From Streptococcaceae bacterium AM104-57 (lineage in GTDB: Bacteria > Bacillota > Bacilli > Lactobacillales > Streptococcaceae): 45,357 nucleotides of DNA. Positions 16,525 through 24,401 of the stretch are shown one piece after another. Positions within the stretch are counted from its first letter, which is position 1. Each line of letters begins with the position of its first letter. Location: contig JAQDPW010000011.1 in assembly GCA_027659245.1 (NCBI GenBank), forward strand, positions 1-45,357, written 5' to 3'. The translations under genes and the position numbers were made by a program. The notes beneath the pieces are model-generated. The model was given only the letters and a program-made list of their open reading frames with translations. It was not told the DNA's origin and made no database searches.

Positions 16525-16659
16525 TACTAAAGCCTCTTTAAGAGGCAAGTGACGAGTCAAGAACAATAAGGCTTGAACAAAGTGAAAGCCAGCGTCTTTA
16601 GGCGCTGGCTGGTTATATGGGCTTATAGCCCTGGTACAAACCACCCGTTTGACGGGTGG

Positions 16660-17295
16660 TCATGATTTATTGATAGTCTTTAAAAAAGCCCAGTTTCCAA
16701 TAGACTTAGTCCCGTACTCTAACTCCATAAAATCTAGCAATTCATAATCATTCTTTTTATAGAATGGAACATTTTTTTCTGTACTGGTAATGAGCCCTAA
16801 GCGCTTGCAGCCCTTGGATTTGACATAAGGCTCGACTGCGTCTCTAAGAAAAGCACTGCCCACTCCTTGTCCTTTAACGGATGAATTAACTGCAAGGAGC
16901 ATCAAATACCAGTCAAAGCTATTAGATTTTTTCAAATGTTCTTCGGAGCGGTCTACTAGATCAAGATACTTCAAAAAATTTCGTGGGCTAATGTAGCGAA
17001 ACAGTTTTATGACACCATTTAGCAAGTAAGATAGGATAGAAAAATCATTTTGTTGTAATAAGGCGACAGCTAGGATTTCTGCGTCTTGTTCAGCTACTAA
17101 ACAGGTCTCTTCTTTGATATAGAGGCGAGTCAGGAGACTTTCCAATAGTTCTAAAAAAGCAGGATAGTTTTCAGGTTTCTTGAGATCATCTATGATTAGA
17201 GTTAAAAATGGATAATCAAAGAAGCTATCGGCTATTACTTTTCCAATTTTTTGGTATTCGTCTAGCCTTGCTTTTCTGTATACTATTTTCTCCAT
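16660..17295 (-). CDS. GNAT-family N-acetyltransferase, 211 aa
   Basis: The GNAT fold is shown by LMLLAVNSSVKGQGVGSAFL (motif A, acetyl-CoA binding loop QGVGSAF) and KSKGCKRLGLITSTEKNVPFYKKNDYELL, the usual C-terminal part. The N-terminus YRKARLDEYQKIGKVIADSFFDYPF resembles GNATs related to antibiotic and polyamine acetyltransferases. The substrate is unknown. The start codon follows an AAAGGAGCTC site. The stop codon TGA sits at 16660-16662, directly against the right-end hairpin of IS200, so the C-terminal end may have been altered by the insertion. Confidence 0.85.
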   Translation of the reverse strand: MEKIVYRKARLDEYQKIGKVIADSFFDYPFLTLIIDDLKKPENYPAFLELLESLLTRLYIKEETCLVAEQDAEILAVALLQQNDFSILSYLLNGVIKLFRYISPRNFLKYLDLVDRSEEHLKKSNSFDWYLMLLAVNSSVKGQGVGSAFLRDAVEPYVKSKGCKRLGLITSTEKNVPFYKKNDYELLDFMELEYGTKSIGNWAFLKTINKS

Positions 17296-17441
17296 TTATG
17301 AGCTCCTTTTTTATTGTTAGTAAATTATAATAACCGAGTTTTTACAAAAATATTGCCAAACTTAGTAAGTTGAAGGATTGTTAGAAAACTCTTTCTGTAA
17401 CACTGAATCTGATTCTAGAATATAGGATCAGACAGACAAAG

Positions 17442-17474
17442 AACACTCTAAAAAGTTAGAATTTTTAGAGTGTT
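17442..17474. terminator. Bidirectional terminator after DUF1827 gene
   Basis: AACACTCTAAAAA (17442-17454) and TTTTTAGAGTGTT (17462-17474) make a 13-bp perfect stem. It ends the minus-strand DUF1827 transcript 20 nt after the stop codon. Confidence 0.85.
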
Positions 17475-17493
17475 GTCCAAATATTGCTAAGTT

Positions 17494-17793
17494 TTATTTT
17501 GTTGGGATTGAAATTTCAATCAGCTTTTCAGAGTAGAGGGTTTTGATATTAGCTTCATCGATATTTTGCTTGTCAATCTTACGATTTAAGAAAAATTCTT
17601 GGATTTTCTCCATCTCTTTTTCGCGGATAGCGCGATGTTTATTTGAAATGAGGATTTCATAATGAAGCGGTGCCTGAGTAAAGACAACATCAGTGTTGCC
17701 TGCAGAGTAGACTTCTACGAGTGTAGCGTCGGTACTCTCCAGTTGGCTTTTAACAAGGTTTGAGTGAGAATTAGTAGTGTTGATGAGCTTCAT
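17494..17793 (-). CDS. DUF1827-family protein, 99 aa
   Basis: This small acidic-basic protein is recognised as the streptococcal DUF1827 family by its sequence (MKLINTTNSHSNLV start, YSAGNTDVVFTQAPLHYEILIS core). No catalytic motif or membrane segment is present. In streptococci it commonly lies beside the Nudix and clpE genes, as here, and its function is unknown. It has an AGGAGG site 8 nt upstream of ATG and probably its own promoter, with a minus-strand TATAAT at 17826-17821, although the upstream Nudix gene ends only 63 nt away. Confidence 0.85.
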   Translation of the reverse strand: MKLINTTNSHSNLVKSQLESTDATLVEVYSAGNTDVVFTQAPLHYEILISNKHRAIREKEMEKIQEFFLNRKIDKQNIDEANIKTLYSEKLIEISIPTK

Positions 17794-17820
17794 AGGCTTT
17801 CCTCCTGTGTTTCTATGTCT

Positions 17821-17826
17821 ATTATA
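17821..17826 (-). promoter_or_regulatory. -10 box of the DUF1827 gene
   Basis: Minus-strand TATAAT at 17826-17821, 27 nt upstream of the ATG. No clear -35 box. Confidence 0.5.
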
Positions 17827-17856
17827 GCACTTTTTGGAAAAATTGGAAAAGTTAAT

Positions 17857-18306
17857 TTAAACTTGATGCTGTTTTTTCCAAGCTTCAATTGCCCATTTAT
17901 GACTGCCACGTTTGAGATTTTCAATAGCCTCATCAATAGGGAACCAGGCAATATGATTAAAGTCTTCTAGTGGTTTTTGAACTTCCTTGAAAGAAGTCGC
18001 TTCGTAGAGATAGGCTGGATTGTAGTAGTAAGTATCACGATGGCTGGAATAGAAATACTCATCTGCTTGTCCATAATAAGTACCAATCTCAGCTGTAAAA
18101 CCTAATTCTTCAATCAGTTCTCGTTTGAGAGCTTCAAAATGATCTTCACCTGCTTCAATCTCGCCACCAGGTAAGAACCAAGCACCATTTGGAGCTTGAA
18201 CGAGGATAATCTTTTCATGTTTTGAATCAGGAATGACTGCATAAACACCGTAGCGAGTCTTGTAGGTTACGCCCTCGATTTTCTCTCCAAATGTAGGATT
18301 TGTCAT
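17857..18306 (-). CDS. Nudix hydrolase, 149 aa
   Basis: The Nudix box is complete at about residues 48-70: GEIEAGEDHFEALKRELIEELGF, with the REL-x-EE core that binds Mg2+. The flanking NGAWFLPGG and AWFPIDEA are typical of MutT/Ap4A-like enzymes. It would hydrolyse a nucleoside diphosphate linked to another group, but the exact substrate is not readable. The ATG follows GAAGGAGACATTT. Its own promoter overlaps the clpE terminator. Confidence 0.9.
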   Translation of the reverse strand: MTNPTFGEKIEGVTYKTRYGVYAVIPDSKHEKIILVQAPNGAWFLPGGEIEAGEDHFEALKRELIEELGFTAEIGTYYGQADEYFYSSHRDTYYYNPAYLYEATSFKEVQKPLEDFNHIAWFPIDEAIENLKRGSHKWAIEAWKKQHQV

Positions 18307-18338
18307 AAATGTCTCCTTCGTGATTGCGCTTTCTTTCT

Positions 18339-18367
18339 ATCATATTAAAGAATGCTCTTACTGTCAA
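18339..18367 (-). promoter_or_regulatory. Nudix gene promoter overlapping the clpE terminator
   Basis: Minus strand TTGACA (18367-18362), a 17-bp spacer and TATGAT (18344-18339). The consensus -35 lies in the loop and edge of the clpE terminator hairpin (18347-18382). Confidence 0.75.
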
Positions 18368-18382
18368 GTAAGAACATTCTTT
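18347..18382 (-). terminator. clpE terminator
   Basis: AAAGAATGCTCTTAC (18347-18361) pairs with GTAAGAACATTCTTT (18368-18382) with a single wobble. On the minus strand the hairpin ends in TTT with AATA after it. It lies 14 nt beyond the clpE stop. Confidence 0.75.
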
Positions 18383-18395
18383 TAGTATGAAGGAA

Positions 18396-20645
18396 TTAGT
18401 CATTTGAATCAACTGTTTCCAATTTATTTTTTGATTTAATCATGATTTTACCATTGCTTGTCATGACTGCCTTGAAATCCTTCTCTCTAGGATTTTCAAG
18501 ATAGTAGTCAGTGATGGCATCTTCGATATAATCTTGAATGGTTCGACGGAGTGGACGAGCTCCCATTTTTGGATCATAACCAAGGTCTACAAGTTTTTCT
18601 TTAACCTTATCTGTTACATCTAAATGGATGTTATTTGTAGAAAGTCGTTTATTGACATCATCCAGCATGAGGTCGACAATTTGAAGGAGATTTTCCTTGC
18701 TGAGAGCCTTGAATTCGATTATCCCATCAAAACGGTTCATGAATTCTGGGCTAAAGAAGTTGCCTAATTCCCCAAGAACAGAGTTGGTACGACCTTCTCT
18801 AGCAGCACCAAATCCAACACTGGCTTCTGCCTTACCAGTACCTGCATTTGAAGTCATGATAATGATGGCATCCTTGAAGCTAACGGTACGACCTTGACCA
18901 TCTGTCAAGCGACCATCATCCAAGACTTGAAGAAACATGTGCATAACGTCTGGATGGGCTTTTTCTACCTCGTCTAAGAGAATGAGAGAATAAGGATTGC
19001 GACGCACTTTCTCAGTCAATTGTCCAGCTTCATCATAGCCTACGTATCCCGGAGGGGCACCAACGAGTTTAGCAACGCTGTGTTTTTCCATGTATTCACT
19101 CATATCAAAGCGAATCATGCTATCAGCAGAACCAAAGAGTTCGATGGCCAGTTGTTTAGAAAGTTCTGTCTTACCGACACCGGTAGGACCAACAAAGAGG
19201 AAGCTACCAATTGGACGGTTTGGAGTACCTAAACCAACACGGTTACGACGGATAGCCTTAGCAATCTTATCTACAGCATCGTCTTGGCCAATAACATGAG
19301 CCTTGAGGTCATCTGCTAGATTGATAAGTTGAGACTGTTCTTTTTCTTTCAAATCACCAACTGGAATATTAGTCTTTTGTTCGATGATGTGTTCAATCGT
19401 CTTTTCACTGATGATTGGGGTATCCTGATCCGTTACCTTGGTCTTTTGCATTTCCTTATATTTGGCAATCTGGTCACGGAAGTAGGCTGCTTTTTCAAAA
19501 TCTTCATCGCGGGTTGCTTGTGCCTTGAGATTTTCTGCTTCGATTAAGCGTTGGTCGATGACCTTGGGATCCACAAAATTCAAGGTTAAGTTCATTTTTG
19601 AACCAGCTTCATCTAGAAGGTCAATAGCCTTATCTGGCAAGAAACGATCTTGGATGTAGCGGTTAGAAAGGGTAGCGGCCGCTTCGATAGCTCCGTCAGT
19701 ATAATGAACGTGGTGGTAATCTTCGTATTTCTTTTGGATACCTTTCAGGATAATGATGGTTTCTTCAACAGTTGGTTCGTCAACTTTAACAGGTTGCATA
19801 CGGCGCTCAAGGGCAGCATCTTTTTCGATGATGCGATATTCATTGAGGGTAGTAGCACCAACTAGTTGGAGTTCGCCACGAGCAAGAGCTGGTTTTAGGA
19901 TATTTCCTGCATCCATATTCCCTTCTCCAGCAGAACCAGCACCGACAATCTCATGAATTTCGTCAATGAAGAGAATAACATCCTCGCGCTCACGAATTTC
20001 TTCCATGAGTTTTTGCATGCGCTCTTCAAACTGACCTCGGATACCTGTTCCTTGAACAAGGCTAACGACATCTAAGCGGATGACTTCTTTACCTTGAAGC
20101 TTATGGGGAACATCACCGTCAACAATTTTCTGAGCTAAACCTTCGACAACAGCTGTCTTACCAACACCGGGCTCACCGATGAGGACAGGGTTGTTTTTTG
20201 TTCTGCGGTTGAGGATTTCAATGACACGGATAATCTCTTCGTCACGTCCAATTACAGGGTCAATATTTCCACGACGGGCAATCTCAGTGACATTGATACC
20301 ATATTCATCCAAGAGTCCTTTTTCCTGGATTGGTGGTGGTGTTTGAGCAGGACCACGATTTTGGGAACCATAGCCACCATTTCCGCCGTATCCGCCACCT
20401 GACTGGGTTGGAGGAACATTGTTATTTGAAGAAGGTCTAAAGTTGTTCAAATCGTTGAAGAAGTCTCCAAAGGGATCAAAATCACGGTTATTTAAATCTG
20501 TAATTCCTTTAAATAAGCTATTGTTAGGATCAGTTTTGATAATTTTGTAGCAATTTTGACAGAGATCGATTTGCTTTTGTTGACCATTGAGATTGGTATA
20601 AAGATGGATTGTTGAGTCATTGATTTTGCAGTTTTGACAGAGCAT
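18396..20645 (-). CDS. clpE: ATP-dependent Clp protease ATPase subunit ClpE, 749 aa
   Basis: This Hsp100 unfoldase feeds proteins to ClpP under heat and other stress. The N-terminal zinc finger has C3, C6, C29 and C32. A Gly/Asn-rich linker follows (about residues 60-105). AAA domain 1 has Walker A GEPGVGKT at 157-164 and Walker B ILFIDE at 224-229. A UVR-like segment lies near 380-400 ([13 protein letters not shown]), and AAA domain 2 has GPTGVGKT at 486-493. The zinc finger and UVR separate ClpE from ClpC. In related bacteria ClpE also helps remove the CtsR repressor. The CtsR box and CIRCE-like palindrome upstream agree with stress control. Confidence 0.97.
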   Translation of the reverse strand: MLCQNCKINDSTIHLYTNLNGQQKQIDLCQNCYKIIKTDPNNSLFKGITDLNNRDFDPFGDFFNDLNNFRPSSNNNVPPTQSGGGYGGNGGYGSQNRGPAQTPPPIQEKGLLDEYGINVTEIARRGNIDPVIGRDEEIIRVIEILNRRTKNNPVLIGEPGVGKTAVVEGLAQKIVDGDVPHKLQGKEVIRLDVVSLVQGTGIRGQFEERMQKLMEEIREREDVILFIDEIHEIVGAGSAGEGNMDAGNILKPALARGELQLVGATTLNEYRIIEKDAALERRMQPVKVDEPTVEETIIILKGIQKKYEDYHHVHYTDGAIEAAATLSNRYIQDRFLPDKAIDLLDEAGSKMNLTLNFVDPKVIDQRLIEAENLKAQATRDEDFEKAAYFRDQIAKYKEMQKTKVTDQDTPIISEKTIEHIIEQKTNIPVGDLKEKEQSQLINLADDLKAHVIGQDDAVDKIAKAIRRNRVGLGTPNRPIGSFLFVGPTGVGKTELSKQLAIELFGSADSMIRFDMSEYMEKHSVAKLVGAPPGYVGYDEAGQLTEKVRRNPYSLILLDEVEKAHPDVMHMFLQVLDDGRLTDGQGRTVSFKDAIIIMTSNAGTGKAEASVGFGAAREGRTNSVLGELGNFFSPEFMNRFDGIIEFKALSKENLLQIVDLMLDDVNKRLSTNNIHLDVTDKVKEKLVDLGYDPKMGARPLRRTIQDYIEDAITDYYLENPREKDFKAVMTSNGKIMIKSKNKLETVDSND

Positions 20646-20687
20646 ACCGCCACCTCATTTCTTTCTTCGTGTTGACTAAATCTGAAA

Positions 20688-20704
20688 GGTCAAAAATAGT
20701 CAAA
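20688..20704. promoter_or_regulatory. CtsR operator upstream of clpE
   Basis: The direct heptad repeat GGTCAAA-AAT-AGTCAAA matches the CtsR consensus (A/GGTCAAA-NAN-A/GGTCAAA). It begins about 9 nt downstream of the predicted transcription start of clpE, a position suited to repression. Confidence 0.9.
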
Positions 20705-20719
20705 CAAGTATATAATTTA

Positions 20720-20747
20720 ATTATATCATGATTATTGGGCAATTCAA
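20720..20747 (-). promoter_or_regulatory. clpE promoter
   Basis: Minus strand TTGAAT (20747-20742), a 16-bp spacer and TATAAT (20725-20720). Predicted start about 20713. Confidence 0.65.
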
Positions 20748-20763
20748 GTAAAAAGATTGGATA

Positions 20764-20790
20764 CTAGCACTATAAATAGTAGAGTGCTAA
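20764..20790. promoter_or_regulatory. CIRCE-like HrcA operator upstream of clpE
   Basis: CTAGCACTA, a 9-bp spacer and GAGTGCTAA reproduce the CIRCE layout (TTAGCACTC-N9-GAGTGCTAA). The right arm is perfect, the left arm matches seven of nine, and the spacer length is exact. It is 16 bp upstream of the clpE -35 box. HrcA control of clpE in addition to CtsR is an inference. Confidence 0.6.
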
Positions 20791-20815
20791 TCATGAGAAA
20801 ATCTTGATAGTAAGA

Positions 20816-20847
20816 AAAAAATCCTATTTGTCATACAAAAAGGATTC
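20816..20847 (-). terminator. Minus-strand terminator downstream of the DUF1797 gene
   Basis: AATCCTATTTGT and ACAAAAAGGATT form a hairpin. On the minus strand it is followed by a run of T residues. It is about 200 bp after the DUF1797 stop, beyond the palindromic block. Confidence 0.6.
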
Positions 20848-20863
20848 TCGTTGGTGAAAGGCG

Positions 20864-21024
20864 GTGGGACAGAAATCGATAGACAAAGTCTCGATTTCGT
20901 AGTCCCAGCCCCGCGAAGATGATTAGGAGTTTTGGGAGTCTAAAAGACGAACGAAAAGTCCAATCAGCTACCGCGTCAAAGTTTGATTGCTAATAAAAAG
21001 TGAGGTCGGGATCTTTTGTCCCAC
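20864..21024. repeat. Palindromic repeat-like block bounded by GTGGGAC/GTCCCAC
   Basis: GTGGGACAGAAA at the left and TTTTGTCCCAC at the right are inverted copies. An inner hairpin AAATCGA/TCGATTT (20873-20899) is also flanked by GGGAC and GTCCC. The structure resembles a small non-coding repeat of the kind dispersed in mitis-group genomes, but I could not match it to BOX, RUP or SPRITE. Confidence 0.5.
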
Positions 21025-21041
21025 TCTCTGTATATCTATCA

Positions 21042-21272
21042 TTAGTATAGAAGTTCGTAAATTTCCATCGCAATCAAGTCGATGCTGTCAAAAGTATATG
21101 TTTCACGAGCTTCAACATCACGAAGTGTAAAGATTGGGCCATTTTCTTCATCATGGTTAAAAGCAACTTCAGCTACAACAACTCCCTCGCGCTCAAAGTT
21201 ACGTTTTAAGTTACCACCATCTTTTGTCATTGCTTCTAGGCGGTTGATGATTCTAATCAAATGTGATTCCAT
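21042..21272 (-). CDS. DUF1797-family protein (YkuJ-like), 76 aa
   Basis: The sequence (MESHLIRIINRLEAMTKDGG ... FNHDEENGPIFTLRDVEARETYTFDSIDLIAMEIYELL) belongs to the short DUF1797/YkuJ group of Firmicutes. It is a soluble protein without membrane segments, and its function is unknown. The ATG has a GGAGGAGAATAAAA site upstream. The gene is transcribed on its own in the same direction as clpE. Confidence 0.85.
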   Translation of the reverse strand: MESHLIRIINRLEAMTKDGGNLKRNFEREGVVVAEVAFNHDEENGPIFTLRDVEARETYTFDSIDLIAMEIYELLY

Positions 21273-21399
21273 TTTTATTCTCCTCCATTTCTTATCGTTA
21301 CTATTTTACCATAAAGAGTATCCACTTGACTAGAAAAAACTAAGATTTCTCGCTATTTCTGTTTTCTTTGAAATTTTATTGAAAATAAAAAGGAAAACA

Positions 21400-21428
21400 T
21401 TGCATTTTTATTCAAAATATGTTATACT
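21400..21428 (+). promoter_or_regulatory. Promoter of the amino-acid ABC operon
   Basis: TTGCAT (21400-21405), a 17-bp spacer and TATACT (21423-21428), predicting a start near 21435. Confidence 0.7.
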
Positions 21429-21467
21429 CATACAAGTTTTAAGTTGGAATTAGAAAGTAGTGGATTT

Positions 21468-22151
21468 ATGAATTTTTCTTTTTTACCCAAATATCTGCCA
21501 TATTTTAATTATGGTGCTCTCGTAACGGTCTTGATTTCTGTTTTGGTTGTCTTTTTTGGGACAATTTTAGGGGTAGTCTTGGCTTTTGCTCAACGTTCTA
21601 AAATGAAACCCTTATCTTGGATTGCCAATCTTTATATTTGGATTTTCCGTGGAACGCCAATGATGGTACAAATCATGATCGCCTTTGCTCTTATGCATAT
21701 CAATGCTCCGACAATTCAGATTGGAGTTTTGGGAGTTGATTTTTCACGTTTGATTCCAGGGATTATCATTATCTCTATGAATAGTGGTGCCTATGTATCA
21801 GAAACAGTTCGTGCTGGTATTAATGCAGTACCTAAAGGTCAATTAGAGGCGGCTTACTCTCTAGGGATTCGTCCTAAAAATGCCATGCGCTATGTCATCT
21901 TGCCACAGGCTATCAAGAATATCTTGCCAGCCTTGGGGAATGAGTTTATTACCATTATCAAGGATAGTTCACTCTTGTCAGCAATCGGTGTTATGGAATT
22001 GTGGAATGGAGCTACTACGGTATCGACAACCACCTACTTGCCTTTAACTCCACTCTTATTTGCAGCCTTTTACTACTTGATTATGACCTCTATCTTGACA
22101 CTAGCCTTGAAAGCTTTTGAAAATCGTATGGGACAAGGAGAGAAAAAATAA
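21468..22151 (+). CDS. Amino-acid ABC transporter permease, HisM/GlnP type, 227 aa
   Basis: This membrane permease imports polar amino acids. Conserved features are the hydrophobic start [32 protein letters not shown], and the ATPase-contact loop [28 protein letters not shown]. There is no fused binding domain. ATG 21468 was taken as start, giving the usual N-terminus. A TTG at 21444 would add eight residues but lies only about 9 nt from the predicted transcription start and has no ribosome site. The stop overlaps the ATG of the ATPase gene. Confidence 0.92.
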   Translation: MNFSFLPKYLPYFNYGALVTVLISVLVVFFGTILGVVLAFAQRSKMKPLSWIANLYIWIFRGTPMMVQIMIAFALMHINAPTIQIGVLGVDFSRLIPGIIIISMNSGAYVSETVRAGINAVPKGQLEAAYSLGIRPKNAMRYVILPQAIKNILPALGNEFITIIKDSSLLSAIGVMELWNGATTVSTTTYLPLTPLLFAAFYYLIMTSILTLALKAFENRMGQGEKK

Positions 22152-22885
22152 TGACAGAAACGCTTATAAAAATTGAAAACCTTCATAAAAACTTTGGGAA
22201 AAATGAAGTTTTAAAAGGAATTGATCTGGAGATTAAAAAGGGAGAAGTAGTGGTGATTATCGGACCGTCAGGTAGCGGGAAGTCAACCCTCCTTCGCTCC
22301 ATGAATCTCCTCGAAGAAGCGACAAAAGGCAAGGTTATCTTTGAAGGAGTGGACATTACGGATAAGAAGAATGACCTTTTTGCCATGCGTGAAAAGATGG
22401 GGATGGTTTTCCAACAGTTCAATCTCTTCCCAAATATGACAGTGATGGAAAATATCACGCTTTCTCCAATCAAGACAAAAGGTGAAAGTAAGGAAGTGGC
22501 TGAGAAGAGAGCGCATGAGCTCTTGGAAAAGGTTGGTTTACCAGATAAGGCGGATGCTTATCCACAAAGTTTGTCTGGTGGACAGCAACAACGTATCGCT
22601 ATCGCTCGTGGTCTTGCCATGGAACCAGATGTCCTACTCTTTGATGAACCAACTTCTGCTCTAGATCCAGAAATGGTAGGAGAAGTACTAGCAGTTATGC
22701 AAGAACTTGCTCAGTCAGGAATGACCATGGTTATTGTAACGCATGAAATGGGCTTTGCTCGTGAAGTAGCAGACCGTGTTATCTTTATGGCTGACGGTGT
22801 AGTTGTCGAGGATGGAACTCCAGAGCAAGTCTTTGAACAAACACAGGAACAAAGAACCAAGGATTTCTTGAGTAAGGTTTTGTAA
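22151..22885 (+). CDS. Amino-acid ABC transporter ATPase, GlnQ type, 244 aa
   Basis: Walker A GPSGSGKS is at residues 38-45, VFQQFNLFP the Q-loop, LSGGQQQ at 141-147, Walker B VLLFDE at 161-166 and the switch His in VTHEMGFA at 198. Sequence and length match polar-amino-acid ATPases. The ATG overlaps the permease stop (TAATG), indicating coupled translation. No substrate-binding protein is encoded alongside, so one encoded elsewhere must serve the pair. Confidence 0.93.
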   Translation: MTETLIKIENLHKNFGKNEVLKGIDLEIKKGEVVVIIGPSGSGKSTLLRSMNLLEEATKGKVIFEGVDITDKKNDLFAMREKMGMVFQQFNLFPNMTVMENITLSPIKTKGESKEVAEKRAHELLEKVGLPDKADAYPQSLSGGQQQRIAIARGLAMEPDVLLFDEPTSALDPEMVGEVLAVMQELAQSGMTMVIVTHEMGFAREVADRVIFMADGVVVEDGTPEQVFEQTQEQRTKDFLSKVL

Positions 22886-22919
22886 GACCTCATTTTTAGA
22901 AGAAGGGGCGGAGCAACTC

Positions 22920-23240
22920 ATGGCTTCAAGTAAAGAATATTTAGCCTTTATTCTCGATCAGCTATCAGAGCTAGAGGAGATAAGTTATCGTCCTATGATG
23001 GGAGAGTACATCCTTTATTATCGTGGGAAGATTATTGGAGGAATCTATGATAATCGTTTGTTACTGAAGCCTGTGAAGGTGGTCATGGATCAACTGGGAC
23101 AGACTAGGCTTGAACGTCCTTATGAAGGAGCCAAAGAGATGGTTTTACTAGAAGACCTTGAAGACAAGTCATTTCTAGCAAGACTAATTAAGGATATGTA
23201 CGAATTCTTGCCTGCTCCCAAGGTCAAAAAGAAAGCATGA
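22920..23240 (+). CDS. TfoX/Sxy N-terminal domain protein, 106 aa
   Basis: The sequence SYRPMMGEYILYYRGKIIGGIYDNRLLLKPV is the TfoX N-terminal fold. The companion C-terminal TfoX domain is absent, as in many Gram-positive members. In Proteobacteria Sxy/TfoX promotes competence gene expression. Streptococci use ComX, so that role should not be carried over. The gene begins 34 nt after the ABC ATPase stop and has a GGGGCGGAGC site, so it is likely the last gene of that operon before the terminator at 23267. Confidence 0.85.
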   Translation: MASSKEYLAFILDQLSELEEISYRPMMGEYILYYRGKIIGGIYDNRLLLKPVKVVMDQLGQTRLERPYEGAKEMVLLEDLEDKSFLARLIKDMYEFLPAPKVKKKA

Positions 23241-23266
23241 TGGAATTGTCTAAGACAAATAGACTC

Positions 23267-23290
23267 AAAAAGCTCCAAAAGGGCTTTTTC
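23267..23290 (+). terminator. Terminator after the TfoX-like gene
   Basis: AAAAAGC (23267-23273) and GCTTTTT (23283-23289) form an A/T-flanked hairpin. Confidence 0.65.
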
Positions 23291-23350
23291 TTATAGCTTC
23301 AAACTATAAGGTCTATTAGTCAAAAAGTGTTAGAATGGCAAGTTATTTTT

Positions 23351-23359
23351 TGATATAAT
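23351..23359 (+). promoter_or_regulatory. Extended -10 promoter of folD
   Basis: TGATATAAT at 23351-23359, 30 nt upstream of the ATG. Confidence 0.65.
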
Positions 23360-23389
23360 AGAGGATATTTGATAGAAAAGAGAAGTGAT

Positions 23390-24247
23390 ATGACACAGAT
23401 TATTGATGGGAAGGCCTTGGCGGCCAAGTTACAGGGACAATTGGCTGAAAAAACGGCTAAACTAAAAGAAGAGACAGGCTTGGTGCCTGGCTTAGTCGTT
23501 ATTTTAGTTGGAGACAATCCTGCTAGTCAGGTTTACGTTCGTAACAAGGAACGTTCAGCTATTGCAGCAGGATTCCAGAGTGAAGTTGTGCGAGTTCCTG
23601 AAACAATTACCCAAGAGGAATTGTTGGATTTGATTGCCAAATACAATCAAGATCCAGCTTGGCATGGGATTTTGGTTCAATTGCCTTTACCAAAACACAT
23701 CGATGAAGAGGCTGTTCTACTAGCCATTGATCCAGAAAAGGATGTGGATGGTTTTCATCCGCTCAACATGGGACGCCTTTGGTCTGGTCACCCAGTCATG
23801 ATCCCTTCAACACCTGCCGGGATTATGGAAATGTTTCATGAGTATGGGATTGACTTAGAAGGTAAAAATGCAGTTGTCATTGGTCGTTCTAATATTGTCG
23901 GTAAGCCAATGGCTCAGCTTTTATTGGCAAAAAATGCAACTGTAACCTTGACCCACTCTCGCACCCACAATCTAGCCCAAGTAGCTTCTAAAGCAGATAT
24001 TCTAGTAGTAGCAATCGGTCGTGCCAAGTTTGTGACTACTGACTTTGTCAAACCTGGAGCAGTTGTCATTGATGTGGGGATGAACCGAGATGAAAATGGC
24101 AAGCTCTGTGGAGATGTTGACTATGATGCCGTTGCACCAATCGCTAGCCATATCACACCTGTACCTGGTGGAGTTGGACCTATGACCATTACTATGTTGA
24201 TGGAGCAGACTTATCAGGCGGCATTGCGTAGTTTGGATAAAAACTAG
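23390..24247 (+). CDS. folD: Bifunctional methylenetetrahydrofolate dehydrogenase/cyclohydrolase, 285 aa
   Basis: The enzyme interconverts 5,10-methylene- and 10-formyl-tetrahydrofolate for purine and formyl-Met synthesis. The signatures [18 protein letters not shown] (with the conserved Lys of the active site), [30 protein letters not shown] and [18 protein letters not shown] are all present. ATG 23390 was chosen because it gives the family's [11 protein letters not shown] start. An ATG 21 nt upstream would add non-conserved residues. The length is normal. Confidence 0.97.
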   Translation: MTQIIDGKALAAKLQGQLAEKTAKLKEETGLVPGLVVILVGDNPASQVYVRNKERSAIAAGFQSEVVRVPETITQEELLDLIAKYNQDPAWHGILVQLPLPKHIDEEAVLLAIDPEKDVDGFHPLNMGRLWSGHPVMIPSTPAGIMEMFHEYGIDLEGKNAVVIGRSNIVGKPMAQLLLAKNATVTLTHSRTHNLAQVASKADILVVAIGRAKFVTTDFVKPGAVVIDVGMNRDENGKLCGDVDYDAVAPIASHITPVPGGVGPMTITMLMEQTYQAALRSLDKN

Positions 24248-24291
24248 GTTTATAGGTTACTAAAATGAATCATCAGAGTGGCAGTTAAACC

Positions 24292-24323
24292 AAAAGGTTG
24301 AATAGCAATATTTCTACCTTTTT
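24292..24323 (+). terminator. Possible folD terminator
   Basis: AAAAGGT (24292-24298) and ACCTTTT (24316-24322) frame a loop, followed by TTT. A moderate stem. Confidence 0.5.
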
Positions 24324-24378
24324 TATCTATTGTAAGGACGGTTCTGTCAATTGAAGCTTCTTTTTATCTACTTTGTAG

Positions 24379-24384
24379 TATAAT
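24379..24384 (+). promoter_or_regulatory. -10 box upstream of the 274-aa gene
   Basis: TATAAT at 24379-24384, 17 nt ahead of the ATG. The -35 is unclear. Confidence 0.5.
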
Positions 24385-24401
24385 GAAGTAGAGGTGATTA
24401 G

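Larger units (their letters stand above)
15925..16660 (+). mobile_element. IS200/IS605-family insertion sequence, IS200 type (tnpA only)
   Basis: The element has hairpins at each end rather than terminal inverted repeats. On the left are GTCTCGC/GCGAGAC (15929-15952) and CACCCGC/GCGGGTG (15961-15977). On the right are CCACCCG/CGGGTGG (16641-16659). The left and right hairpins share the motif AAACCACCCG, as expected for transposase recognition in this single-stranded transposing family. Further hairpins lie after tnpA: GCCTCTT/AAGAGGC at 16532-16546 and AGCCAGCG/CGCTGGCT at 16587-16610. No tnpB is present. Exact cleavage points were not determined. Confidence 0.8.
20646..21041. other. Gene-free region between clpE and DUF1797: stress operators plus an inverted-repeat element
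   Basis: No gene is supported here. The clpE side (20646-20790) carries promoter, CtsR box and CIRCE-like palindrome. The rest contains a minus-strand terminator and a palindromic block at 20864-21024. Confidence 0.7.

Noticed and set aside
20760..20830. Possible plus-strand promoter or gene near the CIRCE-like palindrome
   Set aside because: No plus-strand ORF with a ribosome site follows. The palindrome is better explained as an operator for minus-strand clpE.
20816..21024. Assignment of this block to the BOX or RUP repeats of pneumococcus
   Set aside because: The sequence does not match the BOX or RUP sequences I remember, so it is reported only as an unnamed palindromic block.
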